A DNA stretch of 64,000 nt from Liopterus haemorrhoidalis. Its lineage: Eukaryota; Arthropoda; Insecta; Coleoptera; Dytiscidae. Every line of letters begins with the position of its first letter. Within the stretch, counting starts at the first letter, position 1. Below the pieces are notes generated by a model. It was not told the DNA's origin. It was given only the letters and a program-made list of their open reading frames with translations, and searched no databases. A program made the translations under genes and the position numbers. Positions 12,090-23,360 of the stretch are shown here, in pieces. The stretch lies in NCBI GenBank assembly GCA_963971575.1, contig OZ020616.1, positions 62,001 to 126,000 on the forward strand. Direction: 5' to 3'.

Positions 12090-12605
12090 TCAAAAATTTA
12101 AACTGCAAGACTCCATATTTTATTGCTCGTAAGTCAGGATTTTTTGAAAATTAACAATTTAAAATTTTTGAATTTTTTTTTTTTTGGTTTTGCTTCAAAA
12201 TGAATCTTAAAGCCCTTTAGAACCTCAGAATTTCAAAAATTTAAACCACAGGTCTCTATATTTTATTGCTCTTAAGTCAGGATTTTTTGAAAATTGATAA
12301 TATAAAAATTTTGAATTTTTTTTTTTTGGGTGTTGCTTCAAAATGAATCATAAGGCCCTTTAGAACCTCAGGATTTCAAAAATTTCAACCGCAGGTCTCT
12401 ATATTTTATTGCTCTTAAGTCAGGATTTTTTTTAAATTGATAATTTAAAAATTTAATTTTTTTTTTTGTATGTTGCTTCAAAATGAATCATAAGGCCCTT
12501 TAGAACCTCAGGATTTCAAAAATGTCAACCGCAGGTATCTATCTCATGTAGATTTTGAGATACGGTCTTTTGAAAATAATATATTTACAAATTTTCAAAA
12601 CTATA
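12090..12605 (+). repeat. About 141-bp tandem repeat, roughly 3.6 units
   Basis: The motif GCTTCAAAATGAATC recurs at about 12192, 12335 and 12475, giving a period of about 140-143 bp. Each unit also carries TATTTTATTGCTC and CAGGATTTTTT. AT-rich and non-coding. Confidence 0.7.
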
Positions 12606-13200
12606 CGGATCAAAAAGACGTAAACAAAGGGCGCGCCTGCTCCACATAGATCCGCGTACGACTTGTTGTTATTTGTTCTTATCTTTATGATTCCAGGGTT
12701 CCAATTAGGGTTGTAACGATAAGTTCGTTGACACGTAACACTGTTGTTTTTCGTTCGTTCGCAGTCGTTCTTTATATATATCGTTATTTATATCAACCCA
12801 GTATTTAAATGCTTCCATTTGCAAAACTGCTGTACATAAAGAACGCGGTCGACCCTCTTTACTATTACCATATTTTTACATGTAAATTTTCTTATTTTTA
12901 TACTATATATAAGTACGTTTATATCACATGTATGTAATTTAATCAGTAATTAATATAACTGCGAGTCGCTCGTCGACTCGTTTCTCCAATCAACAGGGAA
13001 CTAATATTAGTTGAGGTCGATCGTGTGACCGGTGAAACGCTCGGCTAGATACTACCCCTCCAGCAGGGGCGCCCCCTACCGCCCCGAGAGGACGCCACTG
13101 CATATAGCCTAACAAATTTAAGATGCCGCTTCAAGGTCGTCCGCACTACTATATTAGTCCATTTTTAAATATCTGGTATTACTAGCAGACCTTTAGTACA
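12606..13200. other. Intergenic DNA, no gene seen
   Basis: No credible coding region. Near 13060-13100 a GGCGCCCCCTACCGCC...GACGCCACTGCA segment resembles the right end of the CAGTGGCG element at 61539-61711. Confidence 0.35.
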
Positions 13201-14170
13201 TAAAGCCCTTAGTACGTGGATTAACGATCAAAATTTTATTTTTGCAAAATAAATTATGATTAGATGAGTTACGTCCGTAAGTTAGTAATTATAGTTGAAG
13301 ATAATGGGATAATGGGAGTCAGAAAATAAAAACAAATTTATTAACTTCGCTAACGTTTCGATTTTAATTTAAATCGTTAGCGAAGTTAATAAATTTGTTT
13401 TTATTTTCTGACTGGTCCGAATCCCATTACCTTCAACTATAATATAAAATAAATTATTTTGACTTGATTTTTGCCAAAATTGTGCAAAAAAAAAAATTGT
13501 CCCACACCCTGTAGCCCTGATAGTTTAAACTAAAAATCTGAAAAAAATCTAAGTAGTGTACAATGGTGAAATAGTACAACATTTTTGATCAGATTATGTT
13601 TTCGGATTTTTTTTTGTGTTTTTAACTAAAATATGTTACATATTTAATTCGCTATGTAACACAGTAGATAAGTAACCTCTCGTAGCGTAGTGCGTTTCGT
13701 CGTTTATTTGTAATTTGCAAACTAGAGTTCGATTCCTGTAAATTTTAATTTTTCTGTTTTTTTTTGCATTTTTATTTTATTTAAATTATTTTGTCAAAAT
13801 TCTGGTTATATTTTGGTAAATGTTGCATTTAATTTTTAAAAGCGTAAATTTAATAACCAGTGGGAAGTGTTGAAATTAAAATTAAATTCTATTTGAATGT
13901 ATACGAAATCAGATGGCGGGGCTTATGATTTAAGCAACCAATGGAAGCCATAGGCGCAATTTTCAAAATCTTAATGAACCTTGCTGTATAAAAAAAAAAT
14001 ACTGCACATATTTAGAAACTTAAATAATGGTATTAGGCATTTGAATTACAATTCATAAAAAAATATTTTGACATAAATTTATTTTGGCATCCCAAATAAT
14101 CATCACTCAGTTACTAAATACCTGCGAAACCCTGAAATGTGTGAAAATTCACACTTCACATCAATTTTTT
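13201..14170 (+). repeat. Repeat family with tRNA-like B box, copy A (interrupted)
   Basis: Parallel to copy B at 15540-16300 along its whole length: both start AAGCCCTTAGTACGTGGATT and both end near TGAAAATTCACACTTCACAT. Inside copy A, GTTCGATTCC (13737-13746) is a perfect pol III B-box match, and TAGCGTAGTGCG about 45 bp upstream resembles an A box. This suggests a tRNA-derived segment. A 189-bp insertion (13257-13445) interrupts this copy. Confidence 0.6.
13257..13445. mobile_element. Foldback insertion with 11-bp direct flanks
   Basis: Flanked by AAAATAAATTA at 13246-13256 and 13446-13456. Copy B (near 15590) has the same site without the insertion. The centre is a perfect 39-bp inverted repeat (13317-13355 and 13375-13413) around a 19-bp loop. 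An outer pair, ATAGTTGAAGATAATGGGAT and its near complement, extends the palindrome. No ORF. Confidence 0.75.
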
Positions 14171-15539
14171 CAAGTTTTTGTAGTTTATATCTATTATAAT
14201 CTAGTAACTTTTAACGATTGATTGAGGTTTTTTGACTATTTTATTTAACAAAAACTTCAAACGGTCGTTAAAAAGTGAGCTCGTGACAATTTAAGAAAAT
14301 TAAAATCTCTTTTAGTTCCGCTTAATCACTTTGTATAGATGTTTGGGTAAAAGTTGTTTATAATATTTATGGAACTAGCATTACAGTATGTCCTCGTACC
14401 GTACCGTATGTCCGTATAGCGCCGCCCGCGGACTTGTCCAGAAGTTATGGGATTGATTTATAGTTGACCTTGGAGCGACATCTTTCTCTTGCCAGACTAT
14501 GTCTCTCGCCATATTTTAATTATGAAGCTCGCATCTGTGTGATTCTCTGAGTACAATTATTAGAGCAATCTTTTGCAATGTAAGATGGGTCGGTGACGCC
14601 CATCACCCCTCATCCATCGCCCCCCCCCCCTCACCCATCTCACCAGATACTTCCCTATAGCAATACATCTAATGAGTTTCGACTGACTTGAGGAAATATG
14701 TATATTTATTGTTAATATCTGAACTATGATTAATAAATTATTGTTATACTGTGATACTTGTTATGTCTATTGCATTTTAAAGCCTTGTTGCGAGACATTT
14801 TATTTTTACAAACGCATCTTTTATCGTCTATTCGTGTATTTTTTGCCTGTATTCCAGTTTATCCCAGTGCCGCATTGAGGCTTTCTTACGCTCTAGGTCA
14901 GTGATAGAGAACGTGTGACCCGAGGGTCACACAGGGACCCGTTGGACGATTTCAAATGACCCGTATAGATCTTTGTAGTTCTGAAGATTCTATAAAGAGA
15001 TATTCTAAGATAACTAAGAAACAGGGTAGGGAAATCATCAAATATTATAATAATAGCGAGACGAACTCAACTATTACCTGTTATATACCCGTATCATTCA
15101 TCTTAAATACAAGGCCGCTAGCTTAGTTAGAGTGAACGAGGTTAGCAAGGGTTCCATCAATTCATGCGTGGATGGACCAACAAATTTATTTTTGAATAAT
15201 TTTAAGGTGTTTTTCCCTTTACTTTGAACTTTGGTCCCCCACACTTTTCCCAGAGGGGTTGATCAAAAAATCTGAAAAAAATCTGAATAATGTACAGTGA
15301 TGTATCGAAATAGTTCAACAGGAACTTTTGATCATATTAGTTATTTCCAAAAATATCAATTTTTTTATCTTTGAAAAAAAATTGTTGTTTTAATTTTATT
15401 GTGTGGTATTAAAAGAAATCTCTTAAGACGTAGATTAGGGAAAAAACAGTTTTTTTAAATTTCTTTATTATACCATTTGCAAAAAATTACTGACTTTAAA
15501 AATAATATTTTTAAATTCCTTAATGAGTAGGGTATCAAA
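14171..15539. other. Repeat-rich intergenic DNA
   Basis: About 14190-14340 is a worn copy of the CAGTCTGTTCC MITE. A poly-C run lies near 14622. About 15270-15350 resembles the interior of the B-box repeat family (the CTGAAAAAAATCTGAATAAT segment). No gene seen. Confidence 0.4.
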
Positions 15540-16300
15540 TGAAAGCCCTTAGTACGTGGATTAACGATCAAAATTTTATTTTTGTAAAATAAATTATTTT
15601 GAGGCTATTTTTGCCAAAATTTTGCAAAAAAAATCGTCCCACACCCTGTAGTCCAGATGGTTTAAACTCAAAATCTGAAAAAATTCTAAGTAATGTACAT
15701 TTGTGTGAACCGGAATAGTACATCAGGAATTTTTGATCAGATTATGTTTTCGGAAAATAACGCATTTTTGTGTTTTTTGCTTGACCACGTCAAATATATA
15801 ATAACCTATCTAACACTCTGAACCAGCATGCTTTGATAGTGTAATGGCTAGCATGCTCGCGTTCTAATTTGCAAATTAAAGTTCGCTCCGCTCTCGAAGC
15901 AGGTTTATTTTTTGTTTTTTTTTTGCATTTTTATTTTATTTATATTATTTTTTCAAAATTCTAGTTATATTTGGGCAAATGTTGCATTTAATTTTTAAAA
16001 TCGTAAATTTAATAACCAGTGGAAATTGAATACACGAAATCAGAGGATCAGAGGTATGACTTAAAACAACCAATGGAAGCCATAGGCGCAATTTTCAAAA
16101 TCTTAATGAACCTTGATGTAAAAAAAAAACTTCACATATTTAGAAACCTAAATAATGGTATTAGGCATTCGAATTAAAATTAACAAAAAAAATATTTTAA
16201 CATAAAATTTGTTTTGGCATCCCAAATAATCATCATTCACTTACTAAATACCTGCGAAATCCTGAAATGTGTGAAAATTCACACTTCACATCAATTTTTT
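15540..16300 (+). repeat. Repeat family with tRNA-like B box, copy B (uninterrupted)
   Basis: About 760 bp and collinear with copy A minus its insertion. The tRNA-like part here is AGTGTAATGGCTAGCATGC followed by GTTCGCTCCG (15881-15890), a degraded B box. It serves as the empty-site control for the insertion in copy A. Confidence 0.6.
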
Positions 16301-16792
16301 AACCGGACGTAAAAGCAAGGCTTATTGTAATTTTTGGAAGCAGTTTTTTGAATGTGAATGAGTGATTCGGCAATGGCCCATATATGTCTTAAGCAAGGCT
16401 GTTATATGGCTCCCCCCCCCTCCCGGTCCGCCTTGTTTCCCCTCATTACCTTACAATAAATGATTTGGGTGTCATTCTCAGAATAACTCTGCTAATAGAA
16501 TAACTCAATTAATAAAATTATTCGACCTGATTCTATAAATATTTGCCATGCGTGATCAAAAGCGGCGCTTGTGATTTATGTCTCCAAGAGTTCATTATCG
16601 ATAATGTTGTAATAAAGTAGGGCTTTTATTTTTACCAGTGATCAGAGCCGTACCTTGTTTTTGGCGCCCTTGCCAAATATATTAAATTAACTTAAAATAG
16701 CGCCCATTTAATAGACAGATCAAAATACAAGCGAAGACCTAAATAAAAAAAGTCCTCGCTTTTAAATTACAAGTGATGACAACCTAAAAAAA

Positions 16793-17778
16793 AAAAGCTG
16801 TGGCCACCACAGGACCAACCGCCATCACAAAGTACTTGCATAAAATACATTCTAGCAGAAGAGTAGAAATAACTTGGCCTAATATTTTCTAACAGAGATA
16901 TTATTTATCATGACCATGGAAAAGTTACATATAAGTATGAAAAAAATTTCAAAATTTTTTCGTTTTATCAAAAAATGTCTCAAATAAAAGTTGTTAGTTA
17001 TTGCTTTTATAGCAACTTTTGTTTAATAAATTTTTTCAAAATATTTTTCTGTTGTGAAATATTCACAAAAATTTTACAGAAATTATTCGAAATTTTTCGT
17101 TTTATCAAAAAACATCTCAAATAAAAGTTATTAGTTATTTTTTGTTCAATAATTTTTTTCGAAATATTTTTCTTTTGTGAAATATTCACAAAAATCTTAA
17201 AATCGACACGAGTAAACTCCCATTTCTAGTCAACCGATTTTTACTAAAAGTAGATCAACTCGTGCCATTGATATCAAAACCTTAAATATGAAGTTTCATA
17301 AAAATCCTTTTAGCCGAATTTGCTCTGCACGTGTACACAGACAGACGGACGGACAGACAGACAGACCGACAGACATCATGCTAAAAATAGTCAAAACGTT
17401 ATGTAGGGACCTCAATTCGTGGAGATCCATCGAAATCTCGAAATGTCATGAATAGGGGGGGACGGTCCGCTCCGGGCACCAGCTATTTAGGGACGCCAGT
17501 AATGTATTATTTAAATTATAAAATTTTCAATTATATTAGTTTTATAAAACTAATTGCTTTTTCTAACTTTCTAATATTCTATAGAAGTGAGGACCTTTTT
17601 CTTTTTAGGTGTTCACTTGAAATTTTGCCCTCTCTGGAATCTAAAATCTTGCATACGGGCGCCAAAGACCCACGCTTTTGGAAGGGCGAGCGTCCAAATT
17701 TTTCACCGCCCCAGGCAACATGACCTCCAGCTACACCACTGCAATACCTCCCTTATATATGTTGGCGGTCGGTAAAAA
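16793..17778 (+). repeat. Dispersed repeat with GTCTG tract, copy 2 (interrupted)
   Basis: Runs from the AGCTGTGGCCACCACAGGAC end through a CAGACAGACGGACGG tract (about 17337-17374) to GAAATCTCGAAATGTCA. It is then broken by about 300 bp (17447-17740) and resumes with AATACCTCCCTTATATATGT up to GGCGGTCGGTAAAAA. Also contains a local direct duplication near 16985-17190. Confidence 0.55.
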
Positions 17779-17780
17779 TA

Positions 17781-18348
17781 TAGACCGGGAGCTCATGACA
17801 GTTTTTGGTCTCCGATTTCATACAGCATGCCTTTTGTAGGAGAGAATATTTACTCTGTGACAACATAAAAGGGATGGTACTAAACCCCTGCACGCTTTCC
17901 GGTCATAGGGAAAATTGCATTTCCACTTAAACACAAAATTTTTGTGCTTTTCTCTGATTTAATATTGCTTGCCCTTTTGTCAAAAGAAAGTTATAACAAA
18001 TTTAAAGTCTTTTAAATATTTGCATGCGATTCGGAGGGTCCCAAAGGGCTCAAACGGTCATGTGATCTTGTAATAAACAAATATGTTTTTCCGCGTTTTC
18101 ATACAGCATGCCTATAATTAAAAGACTTTAAATTTGCTATAACTTTCTTTTGACAAAAGGGCAAGCAATATTAAATCAGAGAAAAACACAAAAATTTTGT
18201 GCAAGTGGAAATGCAATTTTCCCTATGACCGGAAAGCGTGCAGGGGTTTAGTACCATCCCTTTTTTGTTGTCACAGGGTAAATATTCTCTCCTCCAAAAG
18301 GCATGCTGTATGTAATCGGAGACCAAAAATGTCTGAGCTCCCGGTTTA
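17781..18348. mobile_element. Palindromic element with long terminal inverted repeats, copy 3
   Basis: Same structure as 10795-11363, with arms of more than 200 bp and the same unique centre. It sits immediately next to the end of the GTCTG-tract repeat. Confidence 0.75.
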
Positions 18349-18394
18349 ATACCATTTTTACCGTAAAGGCACATGAGTGTTTTTACGAAATTGA

Positions 18395-18737
18395 GAGTAT
18401 TGTCCATGACATTTAGTAGGTACTGACTGGTTGGTTGGTTTGTTGAGCATTGGCGATATTTGGAGTAAGGCCGGCTGGACGAGCCGCGCACCGGGGACCG
18501 GAGCAATGCGGCTGACATTTCACACGCTGTGAATGGGTGCGTGCTCGGTACACCGGCCCGTCTGTACTGTGTACGTACATGTAGTACGTGGCGGAGCAGG
18601 TCCTGTGCCACAATGGACAGACCTGACTGTACAGTGTAGGTAGGTACGCCCTCCTTGCACAACAGAGATCGATGCCCGCTTCGCTCTGTCGCAATGCAAT
18701 TGCCAAACAAACAGTAGCGTACCTCGAGCCTCTACAT
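18395..18737. other. GC-rich unique segment, left half
   Basis: GC-rich, apparently single-copy DNA that continues at 21007-21200 on the far side of the hAT insertion; the two halves join cleanly at the CTCTACAT duplication. Short ORFs run through it, but none is recognisable. It could be an old exon, a non-coding RNA or a regulatory block. Confidence 0.35.
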
Positions 18738-18773
18738 CAGTGGTTCTTAACCTAGGGTCGCGAAGCATATTTC

Positions 18774-19919
18774 TAGAGCCCTGCGCGGATAAGCTTTTCT
18801 GTATCCGCATCCGCACATCCATGATCCGCATCCGATCCGCATCCGCAGCTTTTGTAAATAACAAATCCGCATCCGCAGCTTTTGTAAATAACAAATCCGC
18901 ATCCGATCCGCATCCGCAAAAATATCCGCACCATCCGCACTACAGGTTTTGCTGTCAGTTTGGAAAGAACTAACATATTTCGCCTGTTTAGGTAATCTCT
19001 GCTCCAAAACGCTACTGAAAATTTTTTGATTTACCAGCTTATTTATTACTAACCTAACCTAAGGGACCCCAAAAGTTTTAAGGCCTAGATGCGCTAATAA
19101 CTTATTTAAATCTAGAGAGAGATAACAATTTTGGGGAGCCTAAGCGTTCTTTTTCGTAGGGAGTAAGTGGCGTGCTGCTTTTTTTAATATTGAATTTAAA
19201 AAAAAAATTAGGAAAGTTACTTGATAGAAGGTGTTTCATATTTTTAGGATCAAGTAATTCTCTTACGCCATTTCGCGCATGAGTTAGGCGTTGCAACTTT
19301 TTCAAATAGCAACATGTGTCATTTTTCAAATTTTTGGGATCTGCAAGACTTTTTACTTCGGGTAGTATAAAAAAATCGGCAGGTTACATAATAAAATTTT
19401 CGAGAAAAAATTATGTAGGTAAATTTTGGTATTTAAATAAAACTTACTAATCAGTTTTATGTAAAAAAAAACCTTTATCAGATTTAAAAGCCAGAATTAG
19501 AGCAGAGGTAGGAAGAATTACGTCGAAAGTGTACCAGGAAACTTTTGTCCAAAATATTATTTTCTATAATATATTCAATAATAAAAAGAAAGTTAAGTTG
19601 ATTTTCTCAACTCAGTCTTGATCATGGACAATTGTCTTAATAAAAATAACATAAAGTGAGATTGAATGCTACAAAATATCATGTATATACAGACAACCGA
19701 AAATAACCGAGGACTGCGTAGTCAGAACACAATTGCTTGTTTCTCCGAAAGTAACCGAAGATTTAATGTTCACGCGGATATTGCGGATAAGCGGATATGA
19801 CATTTAATCCGCATCCGATCCGCATCCGCATGGTTTAAATGATAATTTATCCGCATCCGCAGAAAAGTTGCGGATATCCGCGGATAATCCGCGGATACCC
19901 GCGGATTTGCAGGGCTCTA
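18774..19919 (+). mobile_element. Non-autonomous hAT element, inner (nested)
   Basis: Ends are TAGAGCCCTGC and GCAGGGCTCTA. An exact 8-bp duplication, CATATTTC, flanks it (18766-18773 and 19920-19927). Both subterminal regions are packed with ATCCGC/GCGGAT hexamers, plus a duplicated GCAGCTTTTGTAAATAACAA unit near 18846-18897. Such repeats are typical transposase-binding arrays. No transposase is present, so mobilisation would have been in trans. Confidence 0.9.
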
Positions 19920-20084
19920 CATATTTCTTATGTCGCGCAGAGTCGAACCAAAAAAGTTAGTAATACACCAAATATTGAGTAATACACACGCCACTGCTTT
20001 GCGTAAGTAAGACTAATAAGCTCTCTGTCACAAACTCTAGTTTTTCAAAAAGTATTACCATTACGGGCAGAAGTCATAATATTT

Positions 20085-20662
20085 TTGAGAAAAAAGAAAC
20101 ACCCATTAGCATCTAAATTCTCCGAGTTGAAGTGGATTACTCAAGTTGCTTATTTCTTAGATATTTTATTTAAAATTAATAATATAATTACGTCTATGCA
20201 AGGACGTAATCATACTTTTATTGAATTAACTGAAAAAAATACAGGTTTTAAAAATAAACTCAAATTATAAAGAAATAAAGTTAAAGTAAAGAAATTTGCG
20301 CTTTCCCGACTCTTAATTTACTTCTTGAAGACAATAATGTTGATATAACAGATTTTGAAATACAGAAAATTATTATTAATCATTTAGAAAAACTAATAGC
20401 AGACTTTGATCGATATTTCCCAGCAGACGATATTTTCAAATATAATTAGGTTCGAATGCCATTTAATTTTGATGTAAGTGATTTGCATGAGGAATTTGTT
20501 AATATTAATCAATTTCAAGAACAATTAATAGAAATACAAAGTGACCAAGCTCTTCGATACAATTTCAAGAAAAACACTGGATCTTTATGCTTTCTGGTTA
20601 AAGCAACATATATGTACGAGGCTGTTTTTTCGGCTCTGTGGGTGATCATAAACAAATACTAG
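20085..20662 (+). pseudogene. hAT transposase relic, C-terminal region
   Basis: Fragments of the ZBED/Buster-type hAT transposase C-terminus in order: KWITQVAYFLDILFKINNII and SMQGRN; then, in another frame, FPTLNLLLEDNNVDI, INHLEKLIADFDRYFP and MPFNFDVSDLHEEF; then the dimerisation-end motif FSALWVIINKY. At least one frameshift lies between about 20270 and 20290. A TAG at 20447-20449 stands where related proteins have tryptophan. The N-terminal and catalytic parts are absent. Clearly dead. Confidence 0.8.
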
Positions 20663-21006
20663 AACAAGTTACATCCTGAAATAGATATAAGGTGCTCCTT
20701 GACAAGCATTCGACCGAGGTTTGAAGATCTTTCAAAATGTTAAATTATAAATATATTTTAATTTGGTCAATAAAAATTATTAAAAACACGTGATTATTCA
20801 TTAAATATCCATTGGATCAAAAAGTACTTTTCTTTATTATTAAAAAAAAAAAAAAATAAATAAATAAAAAAAGTCATCATTGTAAAATTAAAGATTTAAA
20901 AAAAAAACCAATGAAAAAAATTGGCTTTTGTTTTTAGGTCGCGACATGAACATATTTCTCAAATTTGGGTCGCAGCTTAAAAAGGTTAAGAATCACTGCT
21001 CTACAT

Positions 21007-21474
21007 CCTCGTACACGAGATCATCGTTCGCCCGCCGCCCTGTTCCAATCAGAATACCCGAGGAGATGATGCAACACACGCTCTGTGTTGTACTCGTCAT
21101 CAATCAGAGCAACTGGAGCAACGCGCGACCACTTCGCTTGAGTTAGGTCAGGGACGACGGCGCCCGCCCTGTGGCACGAGGACGCCAACCCAAAAACTCC
21201 AATCACTCGACCCAATAACACTTTCAAAAAATACCTCCGCCCAATAAACGATATGCTAAAAAACAAATCATACATTTACACCACCAAAGCCGTACGAATG
21301 TTTTTGGCGCCATTGCCAAATAAATTAAATTAGCACCCTTTTTATTTTGTTCTTTCATTATTTGATTTAAGAGGGATATGATTCTTATTTTTAACAGACA
21401 GATGAAAATGCAAGTGATGACCTAAAAAAAAGGTCGGTCCTCATTTCCAAAATACAACTGATGACAACCTAAAA
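21007..21474. other. GC-rich unique segment, right half, and spacer
   Basis: 21007-21200 continues the GC-rich unique block broken by the hAT insertion. The remainder is AT-rich, with no gene seen. Confidence 0.3.
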
Positions 21475-23040
21475 AAATCAGCTGTGGCCACCACAGGACC
21501 GACCGCCATCACAAAGTGCTTGTTTAAAATACATAATAGAACAGTAGAAATAACTTGGCCTAATATTTTCTAACAGAAATATTATTTATCATGACCATGG
21601 AAACGTTACATATAAGTATGAAAAAATAGATAATTAGAACAAACTTCGAAAAAAAATTCAAATTTTTTTCGTATTATCAAAAAATATCTCAAATAAAAAT
21701 TGTTAGTTATTGCTTTTATATCAACTTTTGTTAAATAATTTTTTTCAAAATTTGTTTTCTATTATTAAATATTCGTAAAACTTCCATTTCTAGGCAACCG
21801 ATTTTTATCAAAAATTGATCAACTCCTGCCATAGATGTAAAAAGCTTAAATATAAAGTTTCATAAAAATCCTTTTAGCCGAATTTGGTCTGCACGTGTAC
21901 ACAGACAGACGGACGGACGGACAGATAGACGGACGGATGGACAGATAGACCGACAGACATCATGCTAAAAATAATCAAAACTTTATGTAGGGATCTCAAT
22001 TTGTGGAGATCCATCGAAATCTCGAAATGTCAAAATTGGTATGATCACAATCAGATCAATTCTGTAAAAATATACTGTATAGTAACGTTACTACAAGATA
22101 AAATATTCAGACCAGTTCTGTAACTCAGTTACTATGATCATAGTAACTAAATTTGTCACTATGAGCAAGGTCAGTTACTATCATGAATGAAAGTCATTCT
22201 ACTTTTTATAATCAGTTCAATTCTGTAAAAATTTACTGTATAGTAACGTTACTACAAGATAAAATATTCAGACCAATTCTGTAACTCAGTTACTATGATC
22301 ATAGTAACTAAATTTGTCACTATGAGCAAGGTCAGTTACTATCATGAATGAAAGTCATTCTACTTTTTATAATCAGTTCAATTCTGTAAAAATTTACTGT
22401 ATAGTAACGTTACTACAAGATAAAATATTCAGACCAATTCTGTAACTCAGTTACTATGATCATAGTAACTAAATTTGTCACTATGAGCAAGGTCAGTTAC
22501 TATCATGAATGAAAGTCATTCTACTTTTTATAATCAGATCAATTCTGTAAAAATTTACTGTGTAGTAACGTTACTACAAGATAAAATATTCAGACCAATT
22601 CTGTAACTCATTTACTATGATCATAGTAACTAAATTTGTCACTATGAGCAAGGTCAGTTACTATCATGGATGAAAGTCATTCTACTTTTTATAATCAGTT
22701 CAATTCTGTAAAAATTTACTGTGTAGTAACGTTACTACAAGATAAAATATTCAGACCAATTCTGTAACTCAGTTCTATGATCATAGTAACTAAATTTGTC
22801 ACTATGAGCAAGATCAGTTACTATCATGGATGAAAGTCATTCTACTTTTTATAATATTTTATCTTGTAGTAACGTTACTACACAGTAAATTTTTACAGAA
22901 TTGATCTGATTATAAAAAGTATAATGACTTTCATTCATGATAGTAAGTAGCTCATAGTGACAAATTTAGTTACTATGATCATAGTAAGTGAGTTACAGAA
23001 TTGGTGTGAATACCTCCCTTATGCTGGCGGTCGGTAAAAA
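21475..23040 (+). repeat. Dispersed repeat with GTCTG tract, copy 3, split by a tandem array
   Basis: Left part 21475-22050, with a CAGACGGACGG tract at about 21903-21958. The family sequence stops at TATGATCACAAT and resumes at about 23008 with AATACCTCCCTTATG up to GGCGGTCGGTAAAAA. The 161-bp array is inserted between. Confidence 0.6.
22050..23007 (+). repeat. 161-bp tandem array with inverted end unit
   Basis: CAATTCTGTAAAAAT recurs at 22057, 22218, 22379, 22540 and 22701, an exact 161-bp period over five units (the last has a 1-bp deletion). From about 22853 a sixth copy runs in the opposite orientation. The outer ends CAGATCAATTCTGTAA and the complement of TTACAGAATTGGTGTG form inverted termini, with AAT on both sides. 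Each unit holds palindromes such as GTAACGTTAC and TACTATGATCATAGTA. It looks like a MITE with an amplified interior. Confidence 0.8.
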
Positions 23041-23281
23041 GGTCGCGCACCACTGGTCTAGGTGGTTCTAGATAGACCCTAGACGTGTGGTAATATCGTG
23101 GATATCAAGGTACCACCTGGAGAACATGCAGAGGTTAAGTGACATGTGATTAACATTGAGGTGTCCCGATTGAGGAGTGTTTCATTAATAAAGAACTGGT
23201 CCGGCTGTTGTTGTTATGTGATTTTGACAAGCAGATATGAATCAGGCAGGGTGCAGGGTGGGGCCGGACCGGACCGGAGCG

Positions 23282-23315
23282 TATATAAGCGGCGATCCGG
23301 CCACAGCCCGATATC
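23282..23315 (+). promoter_or_regulatory. TATA box and probable start site of the cuticle gene
   Basis: TATATAAG at 23282-23289 lies about 30 bp before an ATCAGAGT initiator-like sequence (23312), and about 70 bp before the ATG at 23361. Standard arrangement for a strongly, stage-specifically expressed insect cuticle gene. Confidence 0.75.
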
Positions 23316-23360
23316 AGAGTCCATCAGTGTCTCCGTCTCAGTCTCCAATATCCATCAGCC

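Larger units (their letters stand above)
18738..20998 (+). mobile_element. hAT transposon, outer element
   Basis: Ends are CAGTGGTTCTTAACCT and AGGTTAAGAATCACTG. An exact 8-bp target duplication, CTCTACAT, flanks it (18730-18737 and 20999-21006). It carries a decayed transposase C-terminal region and is interrupted 36 bp from its left end by another hAT element. The target length and the terminal sequence both fit the hAT superfamily. Confidence 0.9.

Noticed and set aside
13683..13746. Possible functional tRNA gene at the B-box sequence
   Set aside because: A and B boxes are present, but I could not fold a full cloverleaf with acceptor pairing, and a related degraded copy exists. More likely a tRNA-derived repeat.
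18171..18710. 179-codon minus-strand ORF
   Set aside because: Runs from the GC-rich unique block straight into the palindromic element, so it is a chance fusion of unrelated sequence.
18747..19007. ORFs of repeated RMRI/CGCG-type residues
   Set aside because: Translation of ATCCGC hexamer arrays at the end of a hAT element.
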